DNA of 64,000 nucleotides from Rhynchopus sp. YZ270_cl-10. Taxonomy: Eukaryota > Euglenozoa > Diplonemea > Diplonemida > Diplonemidae. Under the pieces are notes generated by a model. That model made no database searches. It had not been told where the DNA came from and saw only the letters and a list, made by a program, of their open reading frames with translations. Made by a program: the position numbers and the translations under genes. Where the stretch lies: contig OZ037859.1 of assembly GCA_964035575.1 (NCBI GenBank), positions 310,001 through 374,000 on the forward strand, in the 5' to 3' direction. Below, one piece after another: positions 9,812-19,614 of this stretch. Position 1 is the first letter of the stretch. Each line of letters starts with the position of its first letter.

Positions 9812-11869
9812 TTAATCGGTTTCGGTTATACAAAATTCTGTACAACTGCCAGAGGAGATGAATTCTGTTGCAGCTTCGAAGGTGGCTAGCGAATAGGCGA
9901 CGTCTGAGTACCCCATGCTGGGACAGGCGAAGTCTCGCGCAAAGGACATAGTGCTGATGAAGGGAACAGCACACGTGGCACCTGGGGAGACGGTGCCACG
10001 GAGGAGCTCTTCCCCTGCTGCCAACACAATGACACGGATGAGCAGTGGAAGCAGCAAATCCGCTGACGCCTCTGATGCTAGCATTGACGCATTCGAGGCT
10101 GTCATGACCACAACAGCATCTGTCAGGATCATTGATATCACCGCAACCAACTGCCGCCCCATCGCTAGCGGTGTTGGCAGCTTATGAATATTCCGCAGTG
10201 CCTCAACAGCTCGTGTCTGCGCCCCACGGTATTCTTCAGGGATCTGCCACTCCTCGAAACTCAGGTTAACTAATTCGTGGCATGTTTCCGAGAAGAGACG
10301 GTCCTCTTCCTCATGCATCTGCCACCAGTGGCGGATCATGTTGCCCCGTAGTGCGCCGAGAACGTATTCGTGGACGTCGTGCTCCACTTCTTCCCCAAGC
10401 TGTTCCGAGCCCTGTTCCGCTTCGCTTGCTGCGAGAGATGCAAGTGCTGTCAAAATTTCCCTGCTCCACCTCTCACACAACCCACTCACCTTCTGAGTAA
10501 TAAGATGGCTCAGCTGCTTCGGAGGGAAGAAGTAGTGTGTGTTCATGATCAGCATTTCCTCGTCAATCTCGGTCGTCGTTTTGTGCAGTTTCCGCTCCGC
10601 AACCTCGCGTGGGGAGGACGTAGCGGCTCGTGTCTTTGTGGCCTTCTTCCCGGACAGAAACACCATAGACCTGGACATTCCCTTCTGTGGCGACGCCATT
10701 GGAGCAAAGCTTCCAATATTCGCACAGCTTTCTGTGTTTTGCGGTTGCGCAGCCGGCTTTTCAATTCCATTGAGAAGCGAAAAAATGCTCTTCTTCCTTC
10801 CAGGGGGCGACGTCATTGTGGACGCTGCTGACGACACCGACGCAAACGACTGATTTGTCGTCTCATCCTGCAAGCTTGCGGTGCTGGAGCAAGGTGTCAT
10901 GGCGGATGCACCGTTTCGTATGCTGGTCAGAACTGCTTCGCCTCTGAGGGGGCTTGGCTGTGCCAGGGGTTGGGAGACCCACACCACCACAACCTCTGTG
11001 TTCGGAAGCTTCCTCCATTCTTTCACCTCGATTACGATGTCCGCCTGCCCATTGCGGCGGAGATGCAGTTCCACCTGCTTTGCTTCCTGCGTTGACTTTT
11101 CGAGCTCAAGAACCTCAATGATCGTTCCGTCAGACCGCAGAGAACGGTACGTAAACCCATCCCACTCCCTCCGCCCCACATTCGCGGGCGACGCCATCTC
11201 CGGCGCCAACAAATGACACTGCACATCATAGTAGTTCACACAGTCATCACTCTTCCACGCCTCCCCGTCTACCGGCAGACATAACAAATGCGGAGTCAAA
11301 CTGGTCCTCGCAATTTGATACAACGAACGGTAGGACGACACCAGCTTCCGATACAACGGCGACGTGACGCACACAACGCTTTCATACTCCGCATCGGAAA
11401 CGTCGCTTTCAACCGGAGGCGACGCTTCTGATGGAGGTGATGGTGGGGGCTGTGCGTCATAATGACTTTGAAGCGCCTCAAAGGGGGGAGGGGTTGGTGT
11501 GGCTATGGATGTCTGGGGTGTAACGGGTTGCGGGACAACACCTTGTCGGAGGGCGACTGAAAGGCGTGAGAGACGGCGTCGGGTGGCCTCACGTTGGTTT
11601 TCCTTGCTCCATTGCGCAACCCCGACGGAGCTTCCAAACGCGACACTCTTTGTTGCAGCATGCGCCTGCAGTCCAAAGGCACTCCGTTTCAACGTCGCGC
11701 AGCTCTCCGCCCCTCTCCCCCTCACAGATGCATGCTCCCGATCTCGTCCCGGAGAAGCTGACACTGTCTTCCTCTGCACCCCTTTCTCCGCATGCGCCAA
11801 CGCCAAAGCCCGCAACGGAGTCGGCGGCTTCCCAACAGGGGCAGGGGAGTTCCCCCTCTCCCCTAACAT
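9812..11869 (-). CDS. VPS9-domain protein (Rab5-type GEF)
   Basis: A single 685-residue frame. The last 100 or so residues (about 575-675) match the VPS9 catalytic core: a helix with LRNIHKLPTPLAMGRQLVAV, then SEASADLLLPLLIRVIV, which carries the conserved Asp of the sADdllPlL motif, and a terminal GYSDVAYSLATFEAATEFI corresponding to the gY-ltsleaAv-fI motif. VPS9 domains exchange nucleotide on Rab5/Rab21-type GTPases at early endosomes. A helical bundle typically precedes the core, as here (about 500-575). Residues about 185-300 form a separate, beta-rich unrecognised domain; the rest is Ser/Pro-rich and probably disordered. No RIN, RabX or FYVE domain is evident. The ATG at 11869 is the first in frame; the next is well inside. 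Confidence 0.85.
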   Translation of the reverse strand: MLGERGNSPAPVGKPPTPLRALALAHAEKGVQRKTVSASPGRDREHASVRGRGAESCATLKRSAFGLQAHAATKSVAFGSSVGVAQWSKENQREATRRRLSRLSVALRQGVVPQPVTPQTSIATPTPPPFEALQSHYDAQPPPSPPSEASPPVESDVSDAEYESVVCVTSPLYRKLVSSYRSLYQIARTSLTPHLLCLPVDGEAWKSDDCVNYYDVQCHLLAPEMASPANVGRREWDGFTYRSLRSDGTIIEVLELEKSTQEAKQVELHLRRNGQADIVIEVKEWRKLPNTEVVVVWVSQPLAQPSPLRGEAVLTSIRNGASAMTPCSSTASLQDETTNQSFASVSSAASTMTSPPGRKKSIFSLLNGIEKPAAQPQNTESCANIGSFAPMASPQKGMSRSMVFLSGKKATKTRAATSSPREVAERKLHKTTTEIDEEMLIMNTHYFFPPKQLSHLITQKVSGLCERWSREILTALASLAASEAEQGSEQLGEEVEHDVHEYVLGALRGNMIRHWWQMHEEEDRLFSETCHELVNLSFEEWQIPEEYRGAQTRAVEALRNIHKLPTPLAMGRQLVAVISMILTDAVVVMTASNASMLASEASADLLLPLLIRVIVLAAGEELLRGTVSPGATCAVPFISTMSFARDFACPSMGYSDVAYSLATFEAATEFISSGSCTEFCITETD

Positions 11870-12209
11870 CAGATGGGGGGGGTGGGGATGGGGATGTGGG
11901 GGGTGAGGTGCCTGGTGGGAGGTTGTTTGGGAGTTAGGAGAGAAATGGAGGGCCTGACCTCGTACTGTGTATTCTCCATGTAGCTCTGTGAAGTCCTAAT
12001 GGATATGGGTCAGGATAAATGTGATAAAAAAAAGGGGGGTAATTGAGAGGAGCCATTTTGAAAAGCTGGGGTGTCCTCCGGGGGGGAATTCTCGTAATGT
12101 GGTGAAATGGGGAGGGGTGTGGAAAGTAGTGTGGGTGGAGTGTGGTGCCCCGAGGATGCCCCAAAAAGCTGCTTTTTGCAGTAGGGTGTCTGGAAGTGAT
12201 TAGATTCAT

Positions 12210-12238
12210 ATACTTTCAGTTCACAGAATTGAAAGTAT
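12210..12238. repeat. Small perfect hairpin with flanking direct repeats
   Basis: ATACTTTCA pairs with TGAAAGTAT over an 11-nt loop. The hairpin sits between two copies of GGGTGTCTGGAAGTGA (about 12184 and 12259). Confidence 0.6.
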
Positions 12239-12790
12239 TTGAGAGGGTCAACACATCTGGGTGTCTGGAAGTGAATGGGAAAAAAGATGAAGTGGGGATG
12301 GGGGGGAATCGGAGATTATTTCTGTTTTCCATGAGCGTCGCGGTTCGTGATAGCTAGAGGGAGAAAAATAAGAAAAAAAAAAATCAGTGGATGAGTTCGA
12401 GCCTTCTGCTTTAGGCTCCTTTTTTGAAAATAAAAAAAAAAATGGGAAAGAATTATAACGTCGGGAGGCGGAGGCGGGGGTAATTTCGTATCTTTTGGAT
12501 ACAAAAAATAAAAGTTGGGGCAAAGAGTGAGCCTGAGCCTCACAGTGCTTGGCACCAAATTTTTAAGAATGAAGTAGAAGACACGCTAGAGAAAATGGGT
12601 AGTGGGAGAGAGGAGGGAGGGAGAGGGAGGGATATTAAGGAAAAGGGAGGAAACTCAAAAAAAAAATAAAATGGAACTATGTGCAGACGGTATGCACACT
12701 CCAAAGAAGAGACAGGATGGATCGCACGTTAAAAAAAATTTCCATATACAGAGGGGGACCCCCCACAAGGTGGGGTGGAGAAGTGGAATT

Positions 12791-12853
12791 GTACATAACG
12801 CCTCACCGTTCATCGGTGGACGCAGGGCACTGTTTCCCCGCGGGTTATCAGAA
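12791..12853 (+). repeat. H3 hairpin repeat with tRNA-like tail
   Basis: AACGCCTCACCG pairs loosely with CGGTGGACGCAGG. It is followed by CCGCGGGTTATCAGAAACCC, reminiscent of a tRNA T-arm. Confidence 0.55.
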
Positions 12854-12910
12854 ACCCCAGAGAGCACTTCATTGGCATGAGGTTGAGCAGGAACATAGTC
12901 ATAAAAAGAA

Positions 12911-13036
12911 AAACTGTTGAATGCAGGCACCTCCGACTGAACCACGATGCCAGCCATCCGGATGAAAGCACAACCCTGCGGCCTACAACAGCAGATGTAA
13001 AAAGGAAACCCAATGACTTGCCCGTAAGAGAACGAG
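12911..13036 (+). repeat. H4 repeat (about 125 bp)
   Basis: Shares with 16961 and 53813 the blocks TTGAATGCAGGCACC, CCGACTGA, GATGCCAGCCATCC, GATGAAAGCA, CCCTGCGGC and CGTAAGAGAACGAG, in the same order and orientation. Confidence 0.7.
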
Positions 13037-13125
13037 AAAATAAGAGTGTTCCTCTCATATTCTTTACCATTATTACTGTGGGAATAGGAAATATCCATGG
13101 ACCCCTTTTAATGAGAAAAGTTTAT

Positions 13126-13161
13126 AAGATGAACCTAAGCTCTCTCGTGCTTAGTCATCTT
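13126..13161 (+). repeat. H1 hairpin repeat, type copy
   Basis: Perfect two-stem hairpin: AAGATGA (13126-13132) pairs with TCATCTT (13155-13161), CTAAGC (13135-13140) pairs with GCTTAG (13149-13154), with an AC bulge and loop TCTCTCGT. Confidence 0.8.
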
Positions 13162-13756
13162 TAAATATACGTTAGGAGAGTTGGAGCTGCAAAAACAAAT
13201 GTCGAAGAGAGAAAACTTGAAGGATGAACGTACGAAAGGCTCTGCATGCACATTGATCAGGCAAGTACAAGAAATTTGTTTATGGCCAACAGTGTGTCAA
13301 AAAAAAAAAAAATTCTTTCACCGTGTGTCACCAGAATTGAAATGGAGAAGGTTATAAGTTGAACGTAGGGATATCGTATTTGCTTAGGTCATAACATTGT
13401 CAGCCTAAAACAAATCAGAAAAGCAGCAAAAAAGGAGATAAATGTTCTTTCATTAAAAGAACGGAGGATGGCCTTCAGGGCACAACACCCCTTTTGCTTC
13501 TTTGACAAATTCGTTGGTTTCATTGTAGACAGTCCAAGAAAAATAGGGGTTTGCTGATTTTAATACTTTGATACATTAGTGCAGCTGTCGGACAGTCTGC
13601 ACTCTCTATATATTTTTTTAAAAAGATTGTGCGTTTAAAACGCCGTTTCATTCTGAACAAAAAAGGGGGGTTTTTTTTGTTGTATCGAAAGTCACCCTAA
13701 AGAGGGTTTTACGGTACTTAAATATCACCCAAAAGGGTTTTGGATACCGGCAATAC

Positions 13757-13800
13757 ATTTTTTATCGTTATAGCGCTGGAAATACGCTGGGTTTGAAAAA
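13757..13800 (+). repeat. H8 repeat
   Basis: TATCGTTATAGCGCTGGAAA then TACGCTGGGTTTGAA; see 7388 and 17116. Confidence 0.55.
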
Positions 13801-14139
13801 ACAAAGAAAAATGTGGGTTGGGGGAGGTTGAGAGGGCAGTGTTGCAAATACATACACAACCCATATTTGAGTCATCTGAAAAGGGCTGAGGGGAGATGCT
13901 AGATCCATACACTGTGATATTATAACCAAACCCCGTCTCAGCCTTTTCTGACCCAATATTTGGTGCTCCTGAAAACCCCATTTTGCGTACTTGTTGCGTA
14001 CTTGTTGCGCACTTTGTGCACGAAAAAAAAAATACAGGAATACCCTATATTGCGTACTTGTTGCGTACTTAGTGCGTAGTTGTTGCGTACTTGGTATTTT
14101 TTATTTCTGGAGTACCAATATTGTGTTTGTTTTTTTTTT

Positions 14140-14205
14140 TTTGATAAATTGTTGGAGTAGTGTAGTTCCCTCGGTTGTGTTGCCACAGTTGTGCAATCTC
14201 CACTG
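14140..14205 (+). repeat. H7 repeat
   Basis: GATAAATTGTTGGAGTAGTG then TAGTT and a final CAATCTCCACTGT. A matching copy is at 49339. GGAG pairs with CTCC near the ends. Confidence 0.6.
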
Positions 14206-14447
14206 TAGTTTTTTCTCTTTTCCGTTCAATTCAAATCGGGGATGTTTTATTTGAACACACAACAACAAGCGTGTAATATCGAGAAAACGGAGAAAAGGGG
14301 GGAAGGAGGAAATCATAACCAAAGTTGGCAAGGCGAGGTAGAGAAAGCTCTGAGGGGCAATCAGTGGTTTATTTAAAAAAAAATTTAAATTCGGATACTT
14401 TCAATTCGCGGGGGAAAAGAAAGCAAAAAAAAAAAAAAAGGTTTATC

Positions 14448-14483
14448 ATGATGAACCTAAGCCGCGTGCTTAGTCACCATCAT
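14448..14483 (+). repeat. H1 hairpin repeat
   Basis: ATGATGA pairs with TCA and ATCAT across a small bulge; CTAAGC pairs with GCTTAG. The outer arm differs from the type copy but still pairs. Confidence 0.7.
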
Positions 14484-14990
14484 CGTTATAGCATAGCATC
14501 AGTTGTGTACAATTAAAAGAGAAAAAGTCGATGAGAATAAGCAGTGAATACTTGTGTTTATTTGCTCGATTAAAGAAAGGATGTTACTGGGGCATATGGC
14601 GTTCAGGAGGCCCTAGTCAGACCGCTTCATAGGAGCAGTCAGTCAAGGGTGAATAATTCTCTTTTAGGGGTTTTTTCCCCCAGAAGAATTATTTCATATA
14701 CTTTCTTTTCTAAGGGTACTCTCACTTTTTCTTTTGTTTCTTGTCCCCGCCCGCTCGGATTTTTCAGGGAGAAAAAAAAAAAAAAGTGGGCAAAAAAAAA
14801 AAGTGTACAGGGTTTCCACCAAGGTGGACCGGGGTGGGACCATGCCCACCCCACTATTTTTTCCAGAAAAATCCGGATTTTCACAGGGTTCGGGGGTACA
14901 TGGTGACCCCCGAGAAAAATGGGGTTTGGAGGTTGTAGATGACCCCCCGTGGTCATGCGACCAGAGCATTTGGCACGTTGTGCCGGGCAA

Positions 14991-15038
14991 GTAGTGGAGT
15001 TCATCCTCGGGTGTCTACACTAACACAACCAAGTTTTC
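14991..15038 (-). repeat. H6 hairpin repeat, inverted
   Basis: Reverse complement of the copy at 18555: contains GTGGAGTTCATCCTCGGGTG and ends AACACAACCAAGTTTTC. Confidence 0.6.
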
Positions 15039-15169
15039 AAAAAAGAAAAAAAGTAGCGTACCGCGCGCCTGCGGCGCTGTGTTGCTGACTACTGCAACAT
15101 CCCCACAAGGCAGAGAACTGCACGCTCCAATCTAAGCCCCACGGTGGAGAGCAATCGGCTCGTGCAATC

Positions 15170-15800
15170 AAAAGAAAATGGCACGAGTAAAAAAAGTTGG
15201 TAACGTGCGCCTGCGGCGCTGCCTGTTTTCTACCAGTTCTACAGGCGAACACTTGGCCCCCCTTTACCTTACACTGACGGGTTTTGACCAAAACCAAAAA
15301 CTTGTCCATTTTGGAAAATTGACCCCACCACACAACGGACGGATTCCGGAAATGCAAATGCCGGTGTTTTCGGGCACTTTCGTGTTTTCAGACGTCAGGA
15401 TCAGGAAGAGAAAATCTGGATTTGGGATTTCCCTACATGGATTTTGACCAAAACCAAGAATTTGGCCATTTCGGTAAAGTGACCCCACCCTGGCCACCAC
15501 AGCGCGGACGGGTTCCGGAAATGCCACCCGTGGTACGTTTTGGGGCTGAAAACCCACTTTTTTCAGGGGAAAAAATTGCTTCCAAATGTCTGAATTTTCC
15601 GAATTTTCCGGAAAATTTCCAGAATTAGACTGAAAATGACCCTTGTTTACGAGTATGGGTTCATATTTTGCGAAAATTTAAGTCACTGAAATTTTGTCCA
15701 TTTTTCCGAATATCCCCCACCACAAGCCGGGATTGGCTCGGAACTGCAACAAAACGCCCTCTTGGGCGGAAAAATACCGCACAGGGTTTTTTTCCCCCTT
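15170..15800 (+). repeat. Dispersed repeat R1, copy 1
   Basis: About 0.6 kb shared with 51320-51920 in the same orientation, starting at GTGCGCCTGCGGCGCTGCCT and running through blocks with TTTTGACCAAAACCAA, GACCCCACCAC and GGACGGATTCCGGAAATGC. These blocks recur inside the repeat at intervals of about 165 bp, so it is itself built of quasi-repeats. Noncoding. Confidence 0.75.
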
Positions 15801-16391
15801 CACTTTTTTTTTTTCTCTACTTTTTTTTTTTGCTTCACTTTTTTTTTCCCGCCCGCCCGCTCGGATTTTTGGGAAGCCCAAGGACAAGAAACAAAAGAAA
15901 AAGTGTGAGTACCCTAAACGAAGAAAAAAAAATTGGTCTTCCCCCACCTAATGAAAAGACTTCCTGTCAGATGGGGGAGACTCATAAGAAATTCATACTG
16001 CAGGCAGAGATGTATAATAGCCTGCAGGAAAAAGAAAACGGAAAATGAAAAACGAAATGCATGTCAGTGCATTTCATGTTCCATTTTGAAAAAAAAAAGC
16101 GGGATGGTATACACCTTGTCCCGCAGTCGTATTAATCGCAAAAAGAAAATGAATAAAATAAGAAGAGAAGTAAAGTGCAAACGTCTCACCGTTCAAATAA
16201 AAAAAAACGAGACACTCCCCTTGTATTAGTTTGTTGATGGCATCCATTTTTTTTCAAGCCCCAAAAGACCCGAACCCCCCCGGTGGAGAGGTGGAGCACA
16301 AAAAGGTGGGAACGGTGAGACTCATGAAATACGAATTTCATTTCCAGACGTATTGCATTCTCGTACAAGAAAAGGAAAAAAGAGAGAAGTT

Positions 16392-16424
16392 ACGATGAAC
16401 ACCAAGCCTGTGCTTAGCCACCTA
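16392..16424 (+). repeat. H1 hairpin repeat, diverged
   Basis: GATGAACACCAAGC ... TGCTTAGCCACCT; inner AAGC/GCTT still pairs. Confidence 0.5.
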
Positions 16425-16450
16425 AAGAAAAGAAAAAATGAGAAAGTTGA

Positions 16451-16482
16451 AAGATGAATATGTCTCACGTGCATACACATCT
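16451..16482 (+). repeat. H2 hairpin repeat
   Basis: AAGATGAATATGTCTCACGT then GCATACACATCT. Change of TGTGC to TATG is matched by CATA on the other arm, a compensated stem. Confidence 0.65.
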
Positions 16483-16582
16483 AAATGTGTAAGACGAACC
16501 TAAAGAATCACCAAAAAATATCTTGGATGACTTCAGGCTCTGGCCTACAATGTGGGGGGATGTAATGAAAGACAAGGTTGAC

Positions 16583-16622
16583 AGTGCAAACGCCTCACCG
16601 TACACCGGTGGACGCAGGCACC
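16583..16622 (+). repeat. H3 hairpin repeat, type copy
   Basis: AGTGCAAACGCCTCACCG, loop TACA, CCGGTGGACGCAGGCAC. Pairs GTGC/GCAC and CACCG/CGGTG. Confidence 0.65.
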
Positions 16623-16664
16623 GATGAAGGAAGAATATTAATAGGAAAAAAAAAAAACGTTTGT

Positions 16665-16699
16665 AAGATGAACCTAAGCCGCACTGTGCTTAGTCACCT
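16665..16699 (+). repeat. H1 hairpin repeat
   Basis: AAGATGAACCTAAGC, loop CGCACTGT, GCTTAGTCACCT. Inner stem perfect, one outer mismatch. Confidence 0.7.
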
Positions 16700-16905
16700 G
16701 GGATAATAAAGCGGGGAACCAGATATGGTCCCCCAAGGAGTGTTCCTTGCCTGTGTGGGCGAGGTTTATATAATAAAATAGAAACTGACTTCAGAATATG
16801 ACGGTATGTAAATATGTTGGGACTGCAGAGGGTATGCCAATGAAGGAAAGGCAAAGAATACCTATCATGAACCCGTTGCGACATACTTACGTTCCGGGGT
16901 GCCTT

Positions 16906-16936
16906 GAAATGTGCCTCTTTGTGCACATAATATCTT
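16906..16936 (+). repeat. H2 hairpin repeat
   Basis: AAATGTGCCTCTTTGTGCAC then ATAATATCTT; core stem TGTGC/GCACA. Confidence 0.55.
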
Positions 16937-16960
16937 CAAAAAAAAAGAAAATAAAAAGAA

Positions 16961-17058
16961 ACTGTAGTTGAATGCAGGCACTTCCGACTGACTCACGTAT
17001 GATGCCAGCCTTAGATGAAAGCATAAGTACCCTGCGGCCTACAACAGTAGATTAAAAA
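16961..17058 (+). repeat. H4 repeat
   Basis: Second copy of H4, ending at CAACAGTAGATTAAAAAG; lacks the CGTAAGAGAACGAG end seen in the other two copies. Confidence 0.7.
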
Positions 17059-17074
17059 GAAAGAAAAGTAAACT

Positions 17075-17110
17075 AAGATGAATGTGTCTCTCTCGTGCAA
17101 CACACATCTT
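17075..17110 (+). repeat. H2 hairpin repeat, type copy
   Basis: Outer arms AAGATG and CATCTT pair perfectly; TGTGT pairs with ACACA; loop contains CTCTCTCGTG. Confidence 0.75.
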
Positions 17111-17115
17111 TTTAG

Positions 17116-17152
17116 CACTATTGCTGTCGCGCTGGGGTTTAAGAAGATGGGC
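17116..17152 (+). repeat. H8 repeat, shortened
   Basis: TTGCTGTCGCGCTGGGGTTT then GATGGGCTG, as at 7388. Confidence 0.45.
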
Positions 17153-17166
17153 TGAAAAGAAACGAA

Positions 17167-17204
17167 ACTTGCAATACAAAGCCCTCTCGGACAGTGTACC
17201 AAGA
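17167..17204 (+). repeat. H5 hairpin repeat
   Basis: CTTGCAATACAAAGCCCTCT then CGGACAGTGTACCAAG. CTTG pairs with CAAG and TACA with TGTA. Confidence 0.6.
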
Positions 17205-17221
17205 AACAAAAATAATTTTGC

Positions 17222-17826
17222 ATATGGGTCGATTTCAAACCCCCCCCCCCCCAAAAGTTCTTTTTTGTCTTTTTCATGATATAGGCAGTTTTTTTGCAGT
17301 CTGAGGTCCGGAACCGCCCCAAAAACGATTTTCTGGGAGGTTTTGGGTGGTTTTGGGGCGAAATGGACCTTTTTTGACCATTTTTATGGTATTTTTAGGC
17401 TGTTTTTGGCCCTTCTTCTTACACAGCCTATTGGGGGTCAAAATAGCTATTTTTGACCAAAAAACACAATTTATTTGACGCCAGGAGGCCTCCGTTGGCC
17501 CAAATATATCCCAAAAATGGGCTGTGAGCCCAATCCGACCTGTTTTGGGCACATTTGGCACTTTTCTTGGTGCTTATTTGATGTTTTTTGGTCAAAAATA
17601 GCTATTTTGACCCCCAATAGGCTGTGTAAGAAGAAGGGCCAAAAACAGCCTAAAAATACCATAAAAATGGTCAAAAAAGGTCCATTTCGCCCCAAAACCA
17701 CCCAAAACCTCCCAGAAAATCGTTTTTGGGGCGGTTCCGGACCTCAGACTGCAAAAAAACTGCCTATATCATGAAAAAGACAAAAAAGAACTTTTGGGGG
17801 GGGGGGGGTTTTGAAATCGACCCATA
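17222..17826. repeat. Foldback element E3
   Basis: Arms 17222-17466 and 17582-17826 are reverse complements in register (positions sum to 35048), including C and G runs of exactly 13 on each side. The loop is 115 nt. That loop, not the arms, resembles the arm interior of E1 and E2 (GCCTCC-TTGGCCCAAATATA, CCGACCTGTTTTGGGCACAT), so the three elements belong to one family but folded at different points. Confidence 0.9.
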
Positions 17827-17912
17827 TATCGCTCTGCAAAATGGGTCGAGTCTTTCCCCTCTTCGGTGTGTTATGATGTGCCTTTGTTGTGTTGTGAAGA
17901 GAAAAAAATTGA

Positions 17913-17948
17913 AAGATAGGACCTATGCCTCACGTGAATACATATCTT
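17913..17948 (+). repeat. H2 hairpin repeat
   Basis: AAGATAGGACCTATGCCTCA then CGTGAATACATATCTT. Outer arms AAGATA/TATCTT keep pairing despite a change from the consensus. Confidence 0.55.
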
Positions 17949-18074
17949 GCAATACTCGCCTTTCATCGTTTCTATTTCAATATTTTGTCAACCTTGCGTC
18001 TGCGTGATATGCAAAAAAAAAAGGAGCTTTTTTCAAAAAAGAAACTGACAAAATCAGGCACTCCGCTAGGTACT

Positions 18075-18103
18075 AAAGTTCTGTTGATTGTCAACAGAAC
18101 TTT
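18075..18103. repeat. Perfect 13-bp hairpin
   Basis: AAAGTTCTGTTGA and TCAACAGAACTTT flank a 3-nt loop, followed by T-rich then A-rich DNA. Confidence 0.75.
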
Positions 18104-18359
18104 TTGAAAATGGGGAAAAAAAGAAAAAAAAAAAAGTTCTGCTGAGTGGTTCAGACCCGTTCTACTTGTCAAAAAAGCTCAGGAGAAGAAGATATGGAGA
18201 GGTGAGTGCTCAAACGTTCCAAAAAAGTCAAAATCGGGCGTTGGTAAAAAAAAAAGTTGCGTACCGTGCGCCTGCGGCGCAAGCATGTACCCCACCAACG
18301 TGGACCATCAACAGAATATTTTCAAAATCGGAAATCCTAGCGGAGAGCCTGGACAAAAT

Positions 18360-18393
<34 letters not shown>

Positions 18394-18554
18394 AGAAAAA
18401 ACAAAAATAGAAACTAACTTTTTCGGGATAAAAATGGGCAAAAATAATACAAAAAAAAGGGGGGGGAAGTTTAATTTTTCTCTTTGTCGGCTCCACAAAA
18501 TATTTTAAAAAAATCTAGCAGGCATGCACCCTTCTGTGGTGTTTTTCTGTTTCC

Positions 18555-18612
18555 TTGAAAACTTGGTTGTATTAGTGTAGACACCCAAGGATGAGCTCCA
18601 CTATATTTCCTT
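18555..18612 (+). repeat. H6 hairpin repeat, type copy
   Basis: GAAAACTTGGTTGTATTAGT, then GTAGACACCCAAGGATGAGC and TCCACTATATTT. TAGTG pairs with CACTA. The two halves resemble the left and right ends of the element at 22299-23190. Confidence 0.65.
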
Positions 18613-18651
18613 CTGTCAAGAACTTGATTGTGCACAAAAAGAGAAGTGAAA

Positions 18652-18700
18652 ATGTGCAAATGCCTCACCGGACCCCAGCGGGGCGCAAGCACCGCGAGGG
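18652..18700 (+). repeat. H3 hairpin repeat
   Basis: TGTGCAAATGCCTCACCGGA then CCCCAGCGGGGCGCAAGCAC. Confidence 0.55.
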
Positions 18701-19499
18701 AATCGTAAGAAATACGTCACCCTGCCATGCGCCACCTATATCACATCGCACTAGATTTCATAGAGCCATAGAAAAAAAAAGTAAATTGAGAATAGGTAAT
18801 TTGCCGTAAACCGTGTGTGTGCAAAAAAGGGGCAGAATTCCGCTTTCACGTTGAAGTCAGGTTGCGCTCCCATTATATCATATGACGTACGGATGTGTAG
18901 CAACATACCTGCAAAGTGTAGTTAAAGCCGCAGGGACCTATTTTTTGTACTGTTGCAGGCAATGTACACAGCGAAGTAAATTTCACATGGATTTGACTTT
19001 TGCGGGTTCACCGTTGTAAGCCTTGTTGTGGCGAGCACAAAAAAGGCTCACCTAGTATAATGATAAAAAAAAAGGTCATTTGTGTGGAATAATACAATCT
19101 CAGTGCCCGCCTCTGGGTTACTGGACGGAACACTCCCAGTTTGTCGTGATTTCGTTCTTTAATAGTGAAATGTGTGGAACAGTGAGGTAAAGAGTGAAAA
19201 GTGAAAGTAAAAACGTGATTTTTATTTTATTTTATTTTTTTGGTTGAGTTACAGTAGTAGACACAGGAGCGTGTCCTGCCACTGCTTTTTTTGAAAAGGG
19301 GGTTGAAAAGTTTGAAAAGTGGGGGGAAAACTGAACAAAAAGAAACCACAAACCATAGGAGGGAAGGAGGGGAAGAATTAATAATAGACCAGAAAAAAAC
19401 GCACAAAAAAACAAGAGTAGTTGAAAACGTACTAAAACGCAGCTCGGTCGTGCTCATGCAAAGGGAGAGACGTTCGAGTGTTCCGTACCGTAAGAAAAC

Positions 19500-19540
19500 T
19501 TGAAAGCTGAATGTGCCTCTCGTGCGCACACACCTTTCAA
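19500..19540 (+). repeat. H2 hairpin repeat with changed outer stem
   Basis: Outer arms are TTGAAAG and CTTTCAA, perfectly paired but unlike AAGATG/CATCTT; the core TGTGCCTCTCGTGCGCACAC is retained. A good case of covariation. Confidence 0.7.
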
Positions 19541-19577
19541 GCCTTTCTTCAATCAAAAGGGGGGAGGAGAAGTTGTC

Positions 19578-19614
19578 AGATGAAAAACCTCAAGTCTCGC
19601 AGTGCTTAGTCATT
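19578..19614 (+). repeat. H1 hairpin repeat, diverged
   Basis: AGATGAAAAACCTCAAGTCT then CGCAGTGCTTAGTCATT. Confidence 0.5.

Larger units (their letters stand above)
14713..15915. repeat. 1.2-kb block with 34-bp inverted ends
   Basis: Left end 14713-14746 starts AGGGTACTCTCACTTTTTC. Right end 15882-15915 is its reverse complement with one difference. A CCGCTCGGATTTTT block just inside is, by contrast, in direct orientation. The interior holds an H6 hairpin and the dispersed repeat R1. It may be a composite non-autonomous element; no transposase frame is visible. Confidence 0.5.
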
